From assembly GCA_041687115.1 (NCBI GenBank), contig JAWLCP010000014.1, positions 1 through 43,375 on the forward strand: a DNA stretch of 43,375 nt. The letters run 5' to 3'. Positions 15,458 to 23,704 of the stretch are shown here, one piece after another; the first letter of the stretch is position 1; every line of letters begins with the position of its first letter. This DNA is from SKLM01 sp041687115 (GTDB taxonomy: Bacteria > Chloroflexota > Anaerolineae > B4-G1). Position numbers and translations under genes: made by a program. The notes under the pieces were generated by a model. That model was not told the DNA's origin and made no database searches. It worked only from the letters and a program-made list of their open reading frames with translations.

Positions 15458-17032
15458 TCACTCATCGCTTCCGGTAGGCAGGGATTCAGGTGCGGCTTTG
15501 GGTGCCTGGTCGACGAGATCGGCATCGCGCTGGTAGTCGAGCCCGAGTTCCTCGGGCTGTCCATAGCCCTGTGGGTAGAGGTAGGTGCCCCGCTCCTCGG
15601 GCGGCTTCTCCTCCTCCACCACGATGCGGTTCGCCTCGGCGTACGGGTCGTGACGAATCCCGGTGACCTGCCACGAGACCTTCCGACCCGGGGCGCCGCC
15701 GGCGATCTCGAAACGATTGTCCTGGATTTCTTGCGCGATGTACAGGTCGGGCATGGGCACGCCGATGGCGGTGAGCTGATAGCGGAAGTCCTGGTTGAGG
15801 GCCTCGAACCAGTCGGGCAGTTGCACCGTGTCCTCGCCCTGGGCATCCAGGGTGACGACGCCATCGTAGACGTCCTTCATGTCCGGCGATTCGACGAAGG
15901 AGTGGTAGAGGTACTGGTTCTCGGGGTCGACGGGATGGTCGATCTTGAAAGCCCCGAGGAACTTAGTGAGGGTTCCTGTAACGTGCACATCGCCATAGAA
16001 GAACCCGCCGTAACCGCCGGGGCTGCGGCTCTCACCATACACGCCGTAGTTCTTGCCGCTGCTGGCCGAGGCCAAACCGTAGACGCCGGTGCCGTCGGTG
16101 CTCTCGCTCCAGCCAGTCACGCCGTAGGTATATCCGGTGGCGGAGGGGATGTGGGCCTCCACGCCGTACCCAGAAGCGACGACGTTCAGTCCCTTGATAC
16201 CGCCGTCTAGGCTCAACCCGGTGCCGCTGCCGCTCCATTGTTGCCCCCAGTGGTCGTGGTCGCTATGGGCGACGGTGGTGGCGGTGCCGCTGCCCCAGAA
16301 GTCCGCCTCCAGGACAACATCCCCGCTCGCACCGCCGCCTGTCAGCCCATCTCCGGCGTACACCCCCGTGATATTCCCCGCGCCGCCGTCCACCGGCTCG
16401 CAGGTCACCGTCCCGTCGGCGTTGATCACGCGTATGGCGCTGCCGCTGGTACAGGCGTCACTCACCCGCCGCTGCAGGTAGGCGGTGTCAGCGGAGAGAG
16501 CGGTCCCGTCCAGCGTGAGCCCATCGCCGGCTGTACAGGTGGTGTCGTCGTCCCCGTCGGCGATGTCAGCAGGGACGCCGATCAGGTTCGTCCAGAGGGC
16601 CCGATCAGCATAGACTGCGTAGGGGGCCGGCGTGAGCGGCTGGCGCGGGGCGAGGATGGCGTGCGTGCCGGTGCTGGCCCCGGGGCGCACTGCCACCTCC
16701 ATCCACAGGGCAGTGCCGTCGAAGATATCCCCGAAGTCGAGCTCGACGGTGAACAGCCCTTCGCTCACGCACACGTCGTCCCCGCTCACCGTACTGCCCA
16801 CCTGCGACCCACCGCTGGCAGCATTGTACACGATGAACCGGAAGTCATACGGTCCATCAGCGGACCCTGCCCCGTCCGCCAGTTGCCCCTGGTAGGTGAA
16901 CGCTGTGCCGATGTCTGCCTGAGCGTAGACACTCTCCTGCTGCTCCGGTGCCTGCGCGCGGCCCGGCCCCACGGCCAGGGCCAACAGGAGCACCGCCAGC
17001 AGGCTGCCAATGAATGTTCGCTTCCCTTTCAT
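15458..17032 (-). CDS. Secreted AFTYQG protein, sister of the 11337-13016 gene
   Basis: A 524-residue exported protein: signal peptide MKGKRTFIGSLLAVLLLALA, then the shared N-terminal domain ('GTAFTYQGQLADG', 'SADGPYDFRFIVYNA', 'LAPRQPLTPAPYAVYA'). The middle has Gly-rich 'GDGLTLDGTALSADTAYLQR' and 'GDGLTGGGASGDVVLEADFW' segments like phage-fibre shafts. One 26-residue GVxG unit follows. The C-terminal domain differs from the sister: 'GTLTKFLGAFKIDHPVDPEN' through 'VSWQVTGIRHDPYAEANR', a domain seen at the end of bacterial repeat proteins. GGAGGTGGAAG precedes the ATG. It is probably a surface fibre; function is unproven. Confidence 0.8.
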   Translation of the reverse strand: MKGKRTFIGSLLAVLLLALAVGPGRAQAPEQQESVYAQADIGTAFTYQGQLADGAGSADGPYDFRFIVYNAASGGSQVGSTVSGDDVCVSEGLFTVELDFGDIFDGTALWMEVAVRPGASTGTHAILAPRQPLTPAPYAVYADRALWTNLIGVPADIADGDDDTTCTAGDGLTLDGTALSADTAYLQRRVSDACTSGSAIRVINADGTVTCEPVDGGAGNITGVYAGDGLTGGGASGDVVLEADFWGSGTATTVAHSDHDHWGQQWSGSGTGLSLDGGIKGLNVVASGYGVEAHIPSATGYTYGVTGWSESTDGTGVYGLASASSGKNYGVYGESRSPGGYGGFFYGDVHVTGTLTKFLGAFKIDHPVDPENQYLYHSFVESPDMKDVYDGVVTLDAQGEDTVQLPDWFEALNQDFRYQLTAIGVPMPDLYIAQEIQDNRFEIAGGAPGRKVSWQVTGIRHDPYAEANRIVVEEEKPPEERGTYLYPQGYGQPEELGLDYQRDADLVDQAPKAAPESLPTGSDE

Positions 17033-17226
17033 CTTCCACCTCCGTGTTTAGATGCTAGACAGAATGGGCTGGAACGGGGCTTGGTGTTTCATCGGATTCC
17101 CCCTGACAGTTTTGGATTCGGATGGATCGGGGCGCATCTCGTCAGATTCTCGTCGGCACCTCCTTTGATGGAGGAGCACGCCCTCCTCGAGTGACCATGC
17201 TCCCAAACGCAACGGCTTCCTGACAG

Positions 17227-18051
17227 CTAAGGCTCTAACGCCTCCACATTCTCGCGGGGCAGCTCCCACTCCGGGGCCAGGTCGGCGGCCCGCTCAAAGA
17301 GGGAACGCGCTGCCACGGTATCGCCGCGCCCTTGGGCGACCAGCCCGAGGTTGTGGTACAGGCGGGCGTCCTCGGGCGCGCTCACCAGGGCAGCCTGCAG
17401 CAAGGCCTCTGCCTGGTCCAACCGGCCCAGGGCGATCAGGGCAGCGCTGCGCCCCACCGCCACATCCAGCCGGGAAGCGCCCAGCGCTTCAGCCTGGCCC
17501 AGAGCCTGCAGGGCCCCTTGGGCGTCATCGTTGGCCAGCAGCAGCTCGCTAAGCCGGAGCCAGGGGGTCGGGTCGCTGGTCTGTTGGACAGAGGCACGCA
17601 CGGCGCGCTGCTCTGCAGGCGGGGCCAGTGCCAGGCTGGCGGCCAGCGCCAGCCAGACGCCCGAAGAGGGTTGGGGCACTTCGTCCGCAGTGTGCAAGCG
17701 GGCGACGACCAAGGTGACCAGGGCGGTGTTCATGGCGTGCAGCAGGGCATTGAGCAGGTGATTGAGCCAGGGGATGGCGCCGGTCAGCAGGAAGGAGGCC
17801 ACCGCCAGGGGGCGGAAGTAGTTGGGCGAGAGGACAAAGGCGCGGCCCAGTGCATGTACCCAGTCGACGGGCGCCCGATAGAGCGGGTGGTGGAGGAACA
17901 GGGGGTCATCCCAGACCAGCCCGCCCCGCAGGGTGGGCAGGTAGAGGAGCAGCGCCAGCAGCGGAGGCAGCCAGAGGGCACTGCGCAGCCGTCCCCAGCT
18001 GCAGAGGGTTTCGAGGAGATCGGTCGATTTGATTTCTCGAAGAGTGTTCAT
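17227..18051 (-). pseudogene. TMTC-like TPR membrane protein, internally deleted
   Basis: The 274-residue frame is intact but looks like two ends of a larger protein. Residues 1-135 match the start of TPR membrane proteins of the TMTC/O-GlcNAc-transferase-like group: a hydrophobic helix ending 'LLYLPTLRGGLVWDDPLF', then 'NYFRPLAVASFLLTG' and 'LNHLLNALLHAMNTALV'. The end is a TPR solenoid ('LLQAALVSAPEDARLYHNLG'). The many membrane helices expected between them are missing; the join is near 'GVWLALAASLALAPPAEQ'. Family members usually have 500 or more residues. GGTGG precedes the ATG at 18051, so a shortened protein may still be made. An IS remnant adjoins its 5' side. Confidence 0.55.
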
Positions 18052-18072
18052 ATAACTAGCCACCTGACACTT

Positions 18073-18700
18073 TCAAGAGAAATAAGGTATGAGCCGAACG
18101 GACAACGGTTGTGCATTGGCTAGAAGTCTTTCAATCATCCTGAGCCCAATCCGGAACATGCTTAAGTCGCGGCGATCGGCACGGTCCACCAAGCACCGCT
18201 GCCCCCGCTTGATCACACATGAGCCGAAAGCGACCAACCAAAGGCATAGGAGTGCTACGATCAGCGTCAAGCGAGATAGGCGCGGAAGTGCCGGAAATGA
18301 CTGCTTTCCAGATCGAACCCATGCTTCTTGAAGTCACCGAACATGTCATCCAGCCACATCCTCTTCCCATAAGCCAGCATCGTCGCTCGCGAGGTCGACA
18401 GATTAGTGGCCAGGAGCCAAGGTTCCTTCTCGCTTCTTCGCCAACAAGCAAGCACATTAACCAAGTACGCGTGCTTTTCCGTCAGCAAGGCCGAGTCGAG
18501 CCAAACGCGTTCTCCTCTCTTGACCAGGTCTCCGAAGCGTTGCCAAGTCGTCTGACCGTTTCTTTGGATCAGGTGATTGGCCTTTTGCCGCAGGATGTGG
18601 CGCCAGTGCCATCGATCCAAGCATCTGAGCGAATAGCGGGATTGCTCAGAAAGCGACTCAATCGTCGTATCTTGTCGGCCTCCCGCCAATCGCTCAGATT
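18073..18700 (-). mobile_element. IS4-type transposase remnant in three frames
   Basis: Three frames together give transposase pieces. Near 18690-18600, 'WREADKIRRLSRFLSNPAI' is the N-terminal region. Frame 18267-18689 holds the core: 'RWHWRHILRQKANHLIQR', 'KEPWLLATNL' and the Y-x-x-R...K signature in 'YGKRMWLDDMFGDFKKHG', with Asp where Glu is usual. Frame 18073-18270 carries the hydrophobic end 'LTLIVALLCLWLVAFG'. Two frameshifts and an internal deletion of perhaps 150 codons make it dead. No terminal inverted repeats or target duplication could be found. Confidence 0.7.
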
Positions 18701-18897
18701 CGAGCTTCTATTCTCCCATCGTCAGCCTCCCGGCGGAGGAAGTCGAGCAACTCCTCCACCGTCTCGAAGTCCCAGTGCTCTCCGGTCTGAATGTGCTCGA
18801 CCTCGCTGTGCCATTCGGCGCACGGGTCTGATGCCTCACCGCCGGCCGGGCGCCAGAGGCGGATGAGGAAGGATGCATACTCGATGGACGTGAACAT
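18694..18897 (-). CDS. 67-residue conserved-looking protein downstream of SARP regulator
   Basis: MFTSIEYASFLIRLWRP then a variable stretch, 'WHSEVEHIQTGEHWDFETVE' and 'ELLDFLRRE'. GAGGGGG lies four bases before the ATG. I recall short Chloroflexota proteins with the same layout (SFLIRLWR, W-EVEHIQTG-W-F, ELLAFLR), often near SARP-type genes; I cannot verify that here. The protein is soluble with no signal peptide and no known domain. Its gene is preceded by copy 2 of the TTTGTAG element, which lies between it and the end of the 1182-residue regulator gene. It may be a partner or target of that regulator. Confidence 0.7.
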   Translation of the reverse strand: MFTSIEYASFLIRLWRPAGGEASDPCAEWHSEVEHIQTGEHWDFETVEELLDFLRREADDGRIEARI

Positions 18898-19031
18898 AGA
18901 ACCCCCTCAGTGGCGGCTTGCGAGGAGTGAGACCGGCGACTCAGCGGATAGAAAATGGGCCGTGTTCCTCACAGGATCCCGATAGGCATACCAATTCGAT
19001 CCATCCACAGCGGCGCACTCCGTATACAATA

Positions 19032-19138
19032 CAGGATACCATCGCAGTGACTACAAAATGTCTACAAAAGGCATCAAACGGGCTTGCGGAGGCTGGAGCT
19101 ATAGAAAAAGAGGGACTGAGTGGGGTTAAGAGAGGTCG
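19032..19138 (-). promoter_or_regulatory. SARP-type promoter-like element, copy 2
   Basis: Same layout as copy 1 at 11060: TTTGTAG-ACAT-TTTGTAG-TCA, six variable bases, TGGTATCCTG, with identical spacing. It lies after the stop of the SARP regulator gene and about 130 bases before the 67-residue gene. Similarity continues about 70 bases upstream of the heptamers. The conservation of both heptamers and of the -10-like block, with free variation in the spacer only, is what a promoter would show. Confidence 0.6.
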
Positions 19139-19197
19139 TCAAAGACAGCGATGCACAAATGTGAGGCGAAAAACTTGGCGGTGACGCGCGGCGGCGG

Positions 19198-22100
19198 CTA
19201 GACCCTGAGGTTTGAGGCTTGACCTCGGACATATCGGAGGTACCGTTGGCGCATATGGGGATCCGGGATGCGGTCGGCTTTGGCCTGGATGGCAGCGTCC
19301 GCCAGCTGGACCTCCTGACCCGCCTCCTCGACGCGGCCGAGCGCCTGCAGCACTCGCGCGTGGGCACGATGGACCTCCTCAGTGCCAATCCACGCCTGAT
19401 GGGTGCGCGGAAGTCCCTTCACTGCTCGAGCCGTATGCTCCGCCGCCTCCTGCGGTTCTCCTTCGGCAAGGAGCGCCAGGCCAACCTCGACCTCTGCCCA
19501 AACGCCACACGTGGGGAGCCCGTGGGTGTGAGCGATCCCCGCGGCTTCCCGAGCACACTCGAGGGCACCAGCTAGATCCCCACCAGCGCGCTTCGTCCGA
19601 GCTAAGGCGGCTAGCGCCGCCGCTACGTTCTCCGGGCATTCGCTCTCCCGCGCCACCACCAACGCGTCGCTCAGCAAACGGCGAGCGCTGCCGGGGGAAC
19701 CAGCCGCGAGCTCGACGATGCCGAGGCGGATGAGAGAGAGGGCAACGTGCCGTCGATGGCCGATTGCGCGAGCGCGCTCAAGGGCACGCTGGAGCCTGTC
19801 GCGAGCTCGATCCAAGTCGCCCAGATTGTAGAGGGCGCATCCAGCCCCATTCTCAGCCGCCACGATCCCATGCTTGCTCCCCACCTCTGCCTGCAACGGC
19901 AAGGACACCCCGAACCGCTCGACGGCCGCGGCGTAGCTGCCAGAGTAGAGATCCCAATCGCCAAGAAGAGTCAGGGCATAGGCCTCCGCGGGACGTGCGG
20001 CGATGCGGCGGGCCAAAGCCAAGCTGTCGGCGAGGCACTCGCGGGCCTCGGCAAACCGTCCTAGCTTGAGCTGGAGAAATCCGACGTCCATCAGGTTCCA
20101 TGCCATGCGGTTACGAGCGCCAGTCTCGCGGCTGCACTCGTAGGCCTTACCGTGATACTCGAGAGCACGAGGATAGTCTCCCAGGTGGTAGTGGACGTAG
20201 CCGAGGATGTGGAAGATGCGACCTCTCATGCTCGCGTCCATGAGTTCACCCGACAGGTCGATGGCGGACTCCAAGGCAACGAGAGCGGGCTGCGGCTGGC
20301 CAAGGAAGTAGTGCGCGAAGCCGACGTGCGCCAGAAGGCGGGACTGCGCCCCCGCGTCGCCGAGCCGCCGCGCCAGCCTTAGGCCCCGCTCCCCCTCGCC
20401 GATGGCATCCTCATAGCGCCCTCCTAGGTTCAGGTAGCGGACGCGGTGAAAGAAGGCCAGCAGGCGAAGATTGTCGTCTCCCGCGGACTCGGCCAGGGCA
20501 ACGAGCGCCGCCAAGTCAGCGTCGCGCTCCTCCAGCCGTCCCTGGAGGAACCGGGCGTGGGCACGGCTGGTGAGGATGTCGCCATGGAGGGCGAGGTACT
20601 CCGGCCGCGAACGGTCGGGATCGAGCCGCTCAAGGAGCTGCAGCATGCGGCTCTGGCTCTCCTCGGCCTCCCGCCAGGCGAAGAGATCACTCGCCTCGCG
20701 GGCGGCCCGGCGGTAGTAGCGGAGGGCCTTCTCACGGTCGCCGGCCCGGTCGAAGTGGTAGCCGATCCGCGCGGCGAGCTGGGGCTCAACCCGTTCCAGT
20801 GCCCGAGCGGCACGGCGATGGAGCAAGTGGTCGCGGACGGGGCCGAGGGCTGCTTCGACGGTCTGGCGGATGAGGGCATGGTGGAAGCGATAGCCGGATG
20901 GTTCCTCCGCGAGAAGCTGGTGGGCCACCACCTGGTCGAGGGCATCGACGGTCTCGATCTCGCCTCGCCCAGCCGTGCGACGGACGAGGTCGAAGTCGAA
21001 GACCGTGCCGAGGACGGCGCCGGCCTCAAGCACCTGCCGCGCCTGCGGATCGAGCCACCCCAAGCGGGCCTCGACAGCGTGCCTGACGGTTTCGGGGAGC
21101 GGGACTTCGTCCAGGACACTGAGGTCCTCGGCCAGCTCCCCCGCCTCCAGAAGCACGCGGAGCGTCTCCAGGAGGAAGAAAGGATTGCCCCCGGTGGCCT
21201 CGTGGAGCCGACGGGAGAGAGCGACGGCGCCGGGACGAGGGCCGGTGAGATAGTGCACGATCTCCAGAATTGTATCGGAATCCAGACCCGGGAGCCGGAG
21301 CTCGGAGAGGATGCCAAGACGGAGGAGGTTATGCCGGAGCTTGTTGACGGCCTCCTGCTCAGCGGTACGGTAGGTGCCGAGGACGAGGATGGCCCGATCC
21401 GTCCCGCGACGTGCGGCCATACGATTGGCCAGACAGGCAAGCCAGTCGAGGGTGGCGCTGTCGGCCCAATGTAGGTCGTCGAGGCAGAGGACGAGGGGCC
21501 GGGGTCCGGCGGTCAGTGCGAGCGTGAGGCGACAGAGAGCCTCCAGGAGGCGCGCGCGAGCCTCGTCCGGCTCGGCCGGCAGCGGCGGCGGCAGGTCGGA
21601 GCAGAGGTCGCGCAGCTCGGGGAGGACGCGGGCGGCCTCGGCCAGCCAGACAGGCCGGACAGCAGACGTGAGGATGCGAGTGTCGGGGATCGCACGGAGG
21701 ATCTCGACGACAGGCTGATAGGGGAGAGACCGCTCCCGGGATCGGGCCGCCGCCGCGAGAACCAGAGCTCGATCACCCAACCGGGTGGCGAACGCCTCCA
21801 TGAGGCGAGACTTGCCGATGCCCGGCTCGCCCGAGATCAGAACCACCCGACCGCGACCGGCCTGAACCTGCGAGAGCGCCTCCCTCAACTGGCCGCAGGC
21901 CACGTCGCGTCCCACCAGGGGCACGTCGAGGCCGGGCAGCGTAGCCCAGGAGGGGCAGGGGACGGCGGGCTGCAGTGGAGCCTGGCGGCCCTCCAGGGCG
22001 CCCTCGTAGACGGCGCGGGTCTCCGGCAAAGGGCGGACGCCGAGCTCACGCTCCAGGATAGCGGCGCAGCGCTCGAACTGGCGGAGTGCAGCGCCCCGGT

Positions 22101-22746
22101 CCCCCCTGGCGGCGTAGAGGGCGATGAGGCGGCGATGGACATCCTCCGCCAGCTCGTCGGTGGCGAGGTAGCGCCGCGCAGAGGCGATGGCGGCGTCGAG
22201 CTCTTGGCGCGCGGTGTATCGTTCGACGAGGGACATGAGCACATTGAGATAGGCGTGCTCACAGTCTCGCTGCTGCTGGACGAGCCAGGCCTCGAACTCG
22301 GGGCTCCCGGGGAGGGAGAAGCCGGCCAGGAAGGGGCCACGGTAGAGATCGGCGGCCCGGCGGAGGGATTCGAGCCCGCCCTCAGGGTCGGCCAGCCGTA
22401 TGAACGCGAGGAGGTCGGAGGAGACGCGGTGCCGATCGAGGCCGACGCGGTGGTCGGAGGTGACCAGCACGTCTGGGTCCGGCAGGGCGCGGCGCAGGTG
22501 GGTCAGGAGGCCAGAGAGATTGCGCCGGGCGTCGGAATCTGCGGTGTCCGGCCAGAAGAGGAAAGCAAGTTGCTCTCGGGAGATCGGATCGGGCTGGGCG
22601 GCCAGGCGGTAGAGGAGGGCGCGGACCTGGCGACGGGGGACGGACAGAACGGTACCGCTCCATTCCACTCGCGGTGGACCGAGTAGGTAGACCTGGAGTG
22701 CCTCAGATGCAGATGCTGCGCTTTCGATGGTGGAGCGGCCGGGCAT
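19198..22746 (-). CDS. SARP/AfsR-type regulator: winged helix, BTAD, AAA ATPase, TPR
   Basis: An 1182-residue cytoplasmic transcription activator. Residues 15-120: OmpR-like DNA-binding domain ('LQVYLLGPPRVEWSGTVL', 'LAFLFWPDTADSDARRNLSG'). Residues 125-270: BTAD domain ('ADLYRGPFLAGFSLPGSPEF', 'ALRQFERCAAILERELGVRP'). Residues 280-560: AAA/STAND ATPase with Walker A GEPGIGKS and Walker B LVLCLDDLHWAD. The rest is a TPR array for ligand or partner sensing. Many bacteria use such proteins to control secondary metabolism or secretion. The ATG has AGGGGG upstream and a sigma70-type promoter at 22807-22834. It has no kinase neighbour. I infer that it may act on the TTTGTAG elements in this window. 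Confidence 0.88.
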   Translation of the reverse strand: MPGRSTIESAASASEALQVYLLGPPRVEWSGTVLSVPRRQVRALLYRLAAQPDPISREQLAFLFWPDTADSDARRNLSGLLTHLRRALPDPDVLVTSDHRVGLDRHRVSSDLLAFIRLADPEGGLESLRRAADLYRGPFLAGFSLPGSPEFEAWLVQQQRDCEHAYLNVLMSLVERYTARQELDAAIASARRYLATDELAEDVHRRLIALYAARGDRGAALRQFERCAAILERELGVRPLPETRAVYEGALEGRQAPLQPAVPCPSWATLPGLDVPLVGRDVACGQLREALSQVQAGRGRVVLISGEPGIGKSRLMEAFATRLGDRALVLAAAARSRERSLPYQPVVEILRAIPDTRILTSAVRPVWLAEAARVLPELRDLCSDLPPPLPAEPDEARARLLEALCRLTLALTAGPRPLVLCLDDLHWADSATLDWLACLANRMAARRGTDRAILVLGTYRTAEQEAVNKLRHNLLRLGILSELRLPGLDSDTILEIVHYLTGPRPGAVALSRRLHEATGGNPFFLLETLRVLLEAGELAEDLSVLDEVPLPETVRHAVEARLGWLDPQARQVLEAGAVLGTVFDFDLVRRTAGRGEIETVDALDQVVAHQLLAEEPSGYRFHHALIRQTVEAALGPVRDHLLHRRAARALERVEPQLAARIGYHFDRAGDREKALRYYRRAAREASDLFAWREAEESQSRMLQLLERLDPDRSRPEYLALHGDILTSRAHARFLQGRLEERDADLAALVALAESAGDDNLRLLAFFHRVRYLNLGGRYEDAIGEGERGLRLARRLGDAGAQSRLLAHVGFAHYFLGQPQPALVALESAIDLSGELMDASMRGRIFHILGYVHYHLGDYPRALEYHGKAYECSRETGARNRMAWNLMDVGFLQLKLGRFAEARECLADSLALARRIAARPAEAYALTLLGDWDLYSGSYAAAVERFGVSLPLQAEVGSKHGIVAAENGAGCALYNLGDLDRARDRLQRALERARAIGHRRHVALSLIRLGIVELAAGSPGSARRLLSDALVVARESECPENVAAALAALARTKRAGGDLAGALECAREAAGIAHTHGLPTCGVWAEVEVGLALLAEGEPQEAAEHTARAVKGLPRTHQAWIGTEEVHRAHARVLQALGRVEEAGQEVQLADAAIQAKADRIPDPHMRQRYLRYVRGQASNLRV

Positions 22747-22806
22747 AGCTGCCCCCTGGCTAGCGGCACCTCGGAGATCGATGGAGGTGACGCGCGTCTC
22801 ATAGTA

Positions 22807-22834
22807 ATTGTAGCACGAGGTAGGGGAGGGTCAA
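22807..22834 (-). promoter_or_regulatory. Sigma70-type promoter of the SARP regulator gene
   Basis: On the minus strand TTGACC (22834-22829), 16-base spacer, TACAAT (22812-22807). Transcription would start near 22800, about 55 bases before the ATG. The match to the consensus is good, so the regulator itself may be made constitutively. Confidence 0.65.
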
Positions 22835-22893
22835 GAACCGGCAATAGGGGAAGGGAGCAAGAAGCAAGGAGGGAGACGGTGGAACACACGTAC

Positions 22894-22921
22894 TTGACGT
22901 TGGAAGTGGTCGTGGTATAAT
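22894..22921 (+). promoter_or_regulatory. Sigma70-type promoter of the tRNA pair
   Basis: TTGACG (22894-22899), 16-base spacer, TATAAT (22916-22921). The predicted start lies a few bases before tRNA-Thr at 22934. It is divergent from the SARP regulator promoter. Confidence 0.75.
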
Positions 22922-22933
22922 TTTCGGTGAATC

Positions 22934-23006
<73 letters not shown>

Positions 23007-23051
23007 CAGGTTGCGGGTTGGCGACGCAACCTGCCACAGCAACACAGTCGT

Positions 23052-23133
23052 GGGTCGGTGTCCCGAGCGGCAAAGGGGGCGGACTGTAAATCCGCTGGCA
23101 CAGCCTTCGCAGGTTCGAGTCCTGCCCGGCCCA
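23052..23133 (+). tRNA. tRNA-Tyr (anticodon GTA)
   Basis: An 82-base class II tRNA: acceptor GGGTCGG/CCGGCCC with a G-T wobble, anticodon stem GCGGA/TCCGC with loop CTGTAAA, a long variable arm, and T arm GCAGG-TTCGAGT-CCTGC. Discriminator base A; CCA not encoded. It follows tRNA-Thr by 45 bases and is probably on the same transcript. Thr-Tyr neighbours are a common bacterial order. Confidence 0.95.
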
Positions 23134-23341
23134 CTTTCTGTTTCCTCTGATAGCCGTAGCCTCTGACGACGGTAGGACGGGCAACAAGCCTGCAGGTCAT
23201 CCCGTGTGGTTCGACTCTCTGGGTCACCGACCCGGACCGATTCGTGTGCGTTGGACCAGGTCGTCGCTGCGTCCCTTGCGCTTCAATCGGTACTACTGAG
23301 AGACTGCGGTGATGGCTTGAGGGGTGCCGCGCTGGCGAGAG

Positions 23342-23380
23342 TGGAGATTGCTTCGTCGCGCTACTCCTCGCAATGACAGG
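23342..23380. repeat. Dispersed repeat, 'GAGATTGCTTCG...GCAATGAC' type, copy 1
   Basis: TGGAGATTGCTTCGTCGCGC then TACTCCTCGCAATGACAGG. The ends can pair (ATTGC with GCAAT). Strings of this type are known as short interspersed repeats in many bacterial genomes. A second copy follows 70 bases later and a worn fragment ('GATTCGCGATGACAGG') sits near 23581. Confidence 0.6.
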
Positions 23381-23448
23381 TGTGGGGGGTAGCGTCCTCC
23401 CGTTAAGGAAGTGGCCTCCTGGTTTGACGGTTGGGACGCTAGCGGAGG

Positions 23449-23480
23449 TGGAGACTGCTTCGCTACGATCGCAGTGACGG
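23449..23480. repeat. Dispersed repeat, copy 2
   Basis: TGGAGACTGCTTCGCTACGA then TCGCAGTGACGG. Same plan as copy 1 with a compensated pair: ATTGC/GCAAT in copy 1, ACTGC/GCAGT here. The matched change supports a paired structure. Confidence 0.55.
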
Positions 23481-23643
23481 CCGGGGGCCTGACTCCGTCA
23501 GGCTAGGGCTCGGCTAGAACGGAAGGTTTCCTGTGTGCTGAGCGGCGTGCGGCCTGGACGTCCGAGCCGAGCGCCCTAGAGCGATTCGCGATGACAGGGT
23601 GGTGCTGAGCCGGGGCGGGGCTGAAAGGCCTGGAGGGAGAAAG

Positions 23644-23677
23644 CAGGGTGGAGCGGTGATGGGACCGCCCCACCCTG
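23644..23677. terminator. Hairpin beyond the P-loop gene, possible terminator
   Basis: CAGGGTGG-x-GCGGT, a 6-base loop and its complement form a stem of about 13 pairs, 28 bases past the stop of the 23705-25021 gene on the minus strand. The following CTTTCTCCC is a weak T-run, so it may be a poor intrinsic terminator or only an mRNA end stabiliser. Confidence 0.4.
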
Positions 23678-23704
23678 ATTGGGTCTCTTTGGCTTCGACC
23701 CGGG

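Larger units (their letters stand above)
23134..23704. other. Long intergenic region with dispersed repeats and a hairpin
   Basis: About 570 bases between the tRNA pair and the P-loop protein gene, with no supported gene. It holds two to three copies of a 'GAGATTGCTTCG...GCAATGAC'-type repeat, a possible decayed tRNA near 23170-23227 (a GGTTCGACTC T-loop-like string after 'GCAGGTCA'), and a strong hairpin at 23644-23677. Confidence 0.6.

Noticed and set aside
11337..17032. Prophage tail-fibre module
   Set aside because: Both fibre-like proteins have Sec signal peptides and no phage structural, lysis or integrase gene is near; surface proteins fit better.
18694..18897. Toxin-antitoxin gene next to the IS remnant
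   Set aside because: No partner frame of suitable size and no toxin or antitoxin motif; the promoter element ties it to the SARP gene instead.
23150..23227. Third tRNA after tRNA-Tyr
   Set aside because: A T-loop-like GGTTCGACTC and a GCAGGTCA string are present, but acceptor and D stems do not pair. At most it is a decayed tRNA.
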